Shown: piece by piece, positions 6,734 through 8,140 of the stretch | Layout: each line of letters begins with the position of its first letter | Position numbering within the stretch: the first letter of the stretch is position 1 | NCBI GenBank assembly: GCA_002336035.1 | Contig: DDED01000195.1 | Location: forward strand, 1 to 8,140 | Origin: Cellvibrionales bacterium UBA1963 | GTDB lineage: Bacteria; Pseudomonadota; Gammaproteobacteria; Pseudomonadales; UBA7434 | Reading direction: 5' to 3' | Length of the DNA: 8,140 nt | The notes under the pieces: generated by a model | What the model was told of the DNA's origin: nothing | The model's database searches: none | Seen by the model: the letters and a program-made list of their open reading frames with translations, nothing else | Program-made: the position numbers and the translations under genes

Positions 6734-6838
6734 ATGACCGCAAAAGAAAAAAGAGACTTTTATTACTCGTCTAAGGCGAGTATTATTGCTCGGTCTGAAC
6801 AGTGCGTATCAAGGATAAATTTATCAACGTTAAAAAAA
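6734..6838 (+). other. 5' reading segment with strong RBS, out of frame with the following gene
   Basis: ATG at 6734 sits 7 nt after AGGTGG (6721-6726), the best ribosome binding site in this area. It reads MTAKEKRDFYYSSKASIIARSEQ and continues to a TAG at 6974-6976 (80 residues), but the later part is hydrophobic and looks like an out-of-frame translation. The body of the gene lies in the -1 frame, which is open only from 6799. Both frames are open across 6799-6838, which contains an A7 run (6832-6838) read as TTA AAA AAA. A -1 slip there would join the two parts into a protein of about 165 residues. Either this is the true N-terminus of the next gene, separated from it by an indel or sequence error, or a frameshift site is used. 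Confidence 0.5.
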
Positions 6839-7230
6839 CTAACAGTGAAGGTTTGGCTTACCCAGATTTTTTGTTGGATCATATTCTATCTGAATGGCGA
6901 GGGGTTCAAATTGGTCTTATCGATCCAGATGTATGCCTTAAGGTGGATTCGAGCCTTTCTTATTGCGGGTGCATAGCCCCAAAGGCTGAACTCAGACAGT
7001 TAGTCTACGTTTATCATGGGTCTAACGATTTTGACTACGAGACAATTGCCTTATTAGTGAGAATTACTCAAAACGTCGGTGCTGAATCTTGGGTATGGGA
7101 GAATTTGATTAGTCTAGAATTAGAGCGTGATTGCGGATTAGAGCGCGACGCTTATCTTGATGCACTCAATGCCATGACGCAGAGAATTGAGGCTGAATGG
7201 GCATTTTGTGAAGAACTACTAACTGCTTGA
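6802..7230 (+). CDS. hypothetical protein, possibly frameshifted at the 5' end
   Basis: I do not recognise this protein. From GTG at 6802 it would be 142 residues. It is soluble-looking and acidic toward the C-terminus, with no signal peptide or membrane span. A central segment has three cysteines (Cys45, Cys55, Cys57 in DPDVCLKVDSSLSYCGC), and the C-terminal half (about 75-142) is probably helical (DYETIALLVRITQ, LERDAYLDALNAMTQRIEAEW). The GTG has no Shine-Dalgarno sequence, whereas a strong one precedes an ATG at 6734 in another frame; the likely full product is therefore about 165 residues if the frames are joined (see the separate entry). It is followed after 117 bp by a sulfotransferase gene on the same strand. 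No function can be assigned. That this frame is coding is supported by its length and protein-like composition. Confidence 0.65.
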   Translation: MRIKDKFINVKKTNSEGLAYPDFLLDHILSEWRGVQIGLIDPDVCLKVDSSLSYCGCIAPKAELRQLVYVYHGSNDFDYETIALLVRITQNVGAESWVWENLISLELERDCGLERDAYLDALNAMTQRIEAEWAFCEELLTA

Positions 7231-7254
7231 GGGGTTGAATGCCCTTGTCTTCGT

Positions 7255-7283
7255 TTCATTTCCCTTATTAAATAACCCATAAT
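7255..7283 (+). promoter_or_regulatory. possible promoter of the sulfotransferase gene
   Basis: CATAAT (7278-7283, five of six -10 bases) lies 17 bp after TTCATT (7255-7260, three of six -35 bases). In AT-rich DNA such matches are easily found by chance, so this is weak. The leader would be about 55-60 nt. Confidence 0.25.
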
Positions 7284-7347
7284 CAAATGCATCCATGAAT
7301 AAGACATTCGCCCTAAAAATACCAATGCCCCTTGCTTTAAACAACAC

Positions 7348-7938
7348 ATGAATGCTATCTATATTCGAATTCCAAGGTGTGGATCAACTTCTATTGTCCA
7401 ATTTTGTCAAAAAAATGATATTGATTTTTTTGGCGGGCAGAACATGGGATTCTGGAACATGAATTCAAATACAAAAAATAATGAGAGTGAGTTTTTGTGG
7501 GAGTGCATTCACAATCATGTAGAAGCGGATAACTTTAATAAAAGTTTTAAATTTTCTTCGGTAAGGAACCCCTTCTCTAGGGCAGTATCAGCCTTCAAGC
7601 ATCGTTCATGGAGTTCAGTCAGAAACTTCAAGGAGTATTGTGTTTGCATAAAAATGGGAGAGTACCCAAATGCTTCTGCTGAATGGCACAGTTCTTCCTT
7701 AACTGACCATTTAACTAAAGACGGACAACTTATGGTTGATGCGTTGATAAGAGTCGAGAACTTCCAAGAAGACTTCAACATTGTTTGCGATGGGCTTGGC
7801 ATTCAAAGGCAGCCAATTCCCCATGCGAACAAATCAGAACACAAGCATTACACCGCCTACTACGATGACGAAACGAAAGGCATTATTGCAGAGATATATA
7901 AAGACGACCTAGCCAACTTCAACTATGATTTCCAATGA
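7348..7938 (+). CDS. sulfotransferase family protein (Sulfotransfer_2-like, PAPS-dependent)
   Basis: A 196-residue compact protein with the layout of the Sulfotransfer_2 carbohydrate sulfotransferases. The 5'-phosphosulfate-binding loop is IRIPRCGSTSI (6-16), at the very N-terminus as expected. The 3'-phosphate-binding motif is FSSVRNPFSRAVSAF (69-83) with Arg73 and Ser81. Later come LTDHL (118-122), RVENFQEDF (135-143) and the C-terminal YYDDETKGIIAEIYKDDLANFNY segment (171-193). Family members move sulfate from PAPS to a sugar or other hydroxyl acceptor; the acceptor here is unknown. The usual Lys of the first loop is Arg10. No signal or membrane anchor is seen, so it is probably cytosolic. 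ATG 7348 has no clear ribosome binding site, and an in-frame TAA lies about 50 nt upstream, so little extension is possible. The DNA is AT-richer than neighbouring genes (one 60-base line near the start is one-third G+C), suggesting acquisition. Confidence 0.85.
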   Translation: MNAIYIRIPRCGSTSIVQFCQKNDIDFFGGQNMGFWNMNSNTKNNESEFLWECIHNHVEADNFNKSFKFSSVRNPFSRAVSAFKHRSWSSVRNFKEYCVCIKMGEYPNASAEWHSSSLTDHLTKDGQLMVDALIRVENFQEDFNIVCDGLGIQRQPIPHANKSEHKHYTAYYDDETKGIIAEIYKDDLANFNYDFQ

Positions 7939-8010
7939 ATTAACAGCGAGTTCCGGTGTGCGTTTTTTTACTTAGGTATCGGTTAAAGGGAGCTAAAGAC
8001 CGAAAATTCA

Positions 8011-8050
8011 CCTCAATGCAAATGACAAGTTGAAAGTATTTGCATTGAGG
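8011..8050. repeat. perfect 13-bp inverted repeat (stem-loop)
   Basis: CCTCAATGCAAAT (8011-8023) and ATTTGCATTGAGG (8038-8050) are exact reverse complements separated by a 14-nt loop. Neither side has a long T-run: the plus side continues GCAGTGG, the minus side GTGAATTTTC. A classical intrinsic terminator is therefore not a good fit, although a weak minus-strand one is possible. Alternatives are a mobile-element end structure or a regulator site. Thirteen exact pairs at this distance are very unlikely by chance. Confidence 0.8.
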
Positions 8051-8063
8051 GCAGTGGCTCAAT

Positions 8064-8140
8064 ATGCCGCGCTTTCAGTTAAGCACATTACGACAATGTT
8101 CTATTGCCGAGCAACCTACGCGAATCAATCAAGTTGTGAC
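8064..8140 (+). CDS. possible start of a further gene, running off the window
   Basis: An ATG at 8064 opens a frame that stays open to the window end (25 codons, MPRFQLSTLRQCSIAEQPTRI...). No clear ribosome binding site precedes it and I do not recognise the sequence. Twenty-five open codons is not significant alone. It is listed because it follows the 13-bp inverted repeat directly and nothing else explains this end. Confidence 0.2.
   Translation, partial: MPRFQLSTLRQCSIAEQPTRINQVV

Noticed and set aside
7515..7802. 95-codon minus-strand frame opposite the sulfotransferase
   Set aside because: Shadow of a gene with recognisable family motifs on the plus strand.
7946..7969. T7 run after the sulfotransferase as an intrinsic terminator
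   Set aside because: The T-run is present but I cannot form a proper stem immediately before it.
8078..8084. GTTAAGC, which fits an integron attC right-hand core (GTTRRRY)
   Set aside because: No matching left-hand core with the expected folded spacing, no integrase and no second attC in the window; a seven-base match is easily chance.
1..8140. CRISPR array, tRNA, rRNA or insertion-sequence transposase
   Set aside because: I saw no regularly spaced repeats, cloverleaf-like segment or recognisable transposase on either strand.

Overview
The window looks like chromosomal DNA from a gammaproteobacterium, probably one of the marine or environmental lineages related to Pseudomonadales, Oceanospirillales or Cellvibrionales. 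The evidence is a YbeZ-type PhoH ATPase, a MiaB very close to the gammaproteobacterial form, a DUF1820 protein of the kind I recall beside miaB in pseudomonads, and moderate base composition that becomes visibly AT-richer at the right end. The assignment rests on protein resemblance from memory, not on a search.

Left block, 1-2431, all on the minus strand: ybeZ/phoH (N-terminal 215 codons, running off the window), an alpha/beta-hydrolase esterase with a hydrophobic N-terminal membrane module, and a small DUF1820 protein. A 250-bp divergent intergenic region (2432-2681) separates them from miaB on the plus strand. It holds an extended -10 promoter, a leader hairpin and two palindromic elements. 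In many gammaproteobacteria miaB, ybeZ and ybeY lie in one direction; here ybeZ points away from miaB and two genes lie between them.

Middle block, 2682-6513: miaB (tRNA ms2i6A37 methylthiotransferase), a 414-bp stretch with no convincing gene, a rhomboid intramembrane serine protease with a perfect -10 box and tandem 8-bp repeats at its predicted transcription start, an intrinsic terminator, then a convergent class Ic aspartate-type aminotransferase that starts at TTG behind a strong ribosome binding site. These are housekeeping or broadly conserved genes without an obvious shared pathway.

Right block, 6514-8140, looks accessory. It has an unrecognised gene whose best ribosome binding site lies in a different frame from its body, with an A7 run in the overlap (an indel, or a possible -1 frameshift). 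It also has a compact Sulfotransfer_2-type sulfotransferase in AT-rich DNA, and a perfect 13-bp inverted repeat with a 14-nt loop. This is the part most worth a second look. I do not see a complete new multi-gene system; the right block may be the edge of an island that continues past the window.
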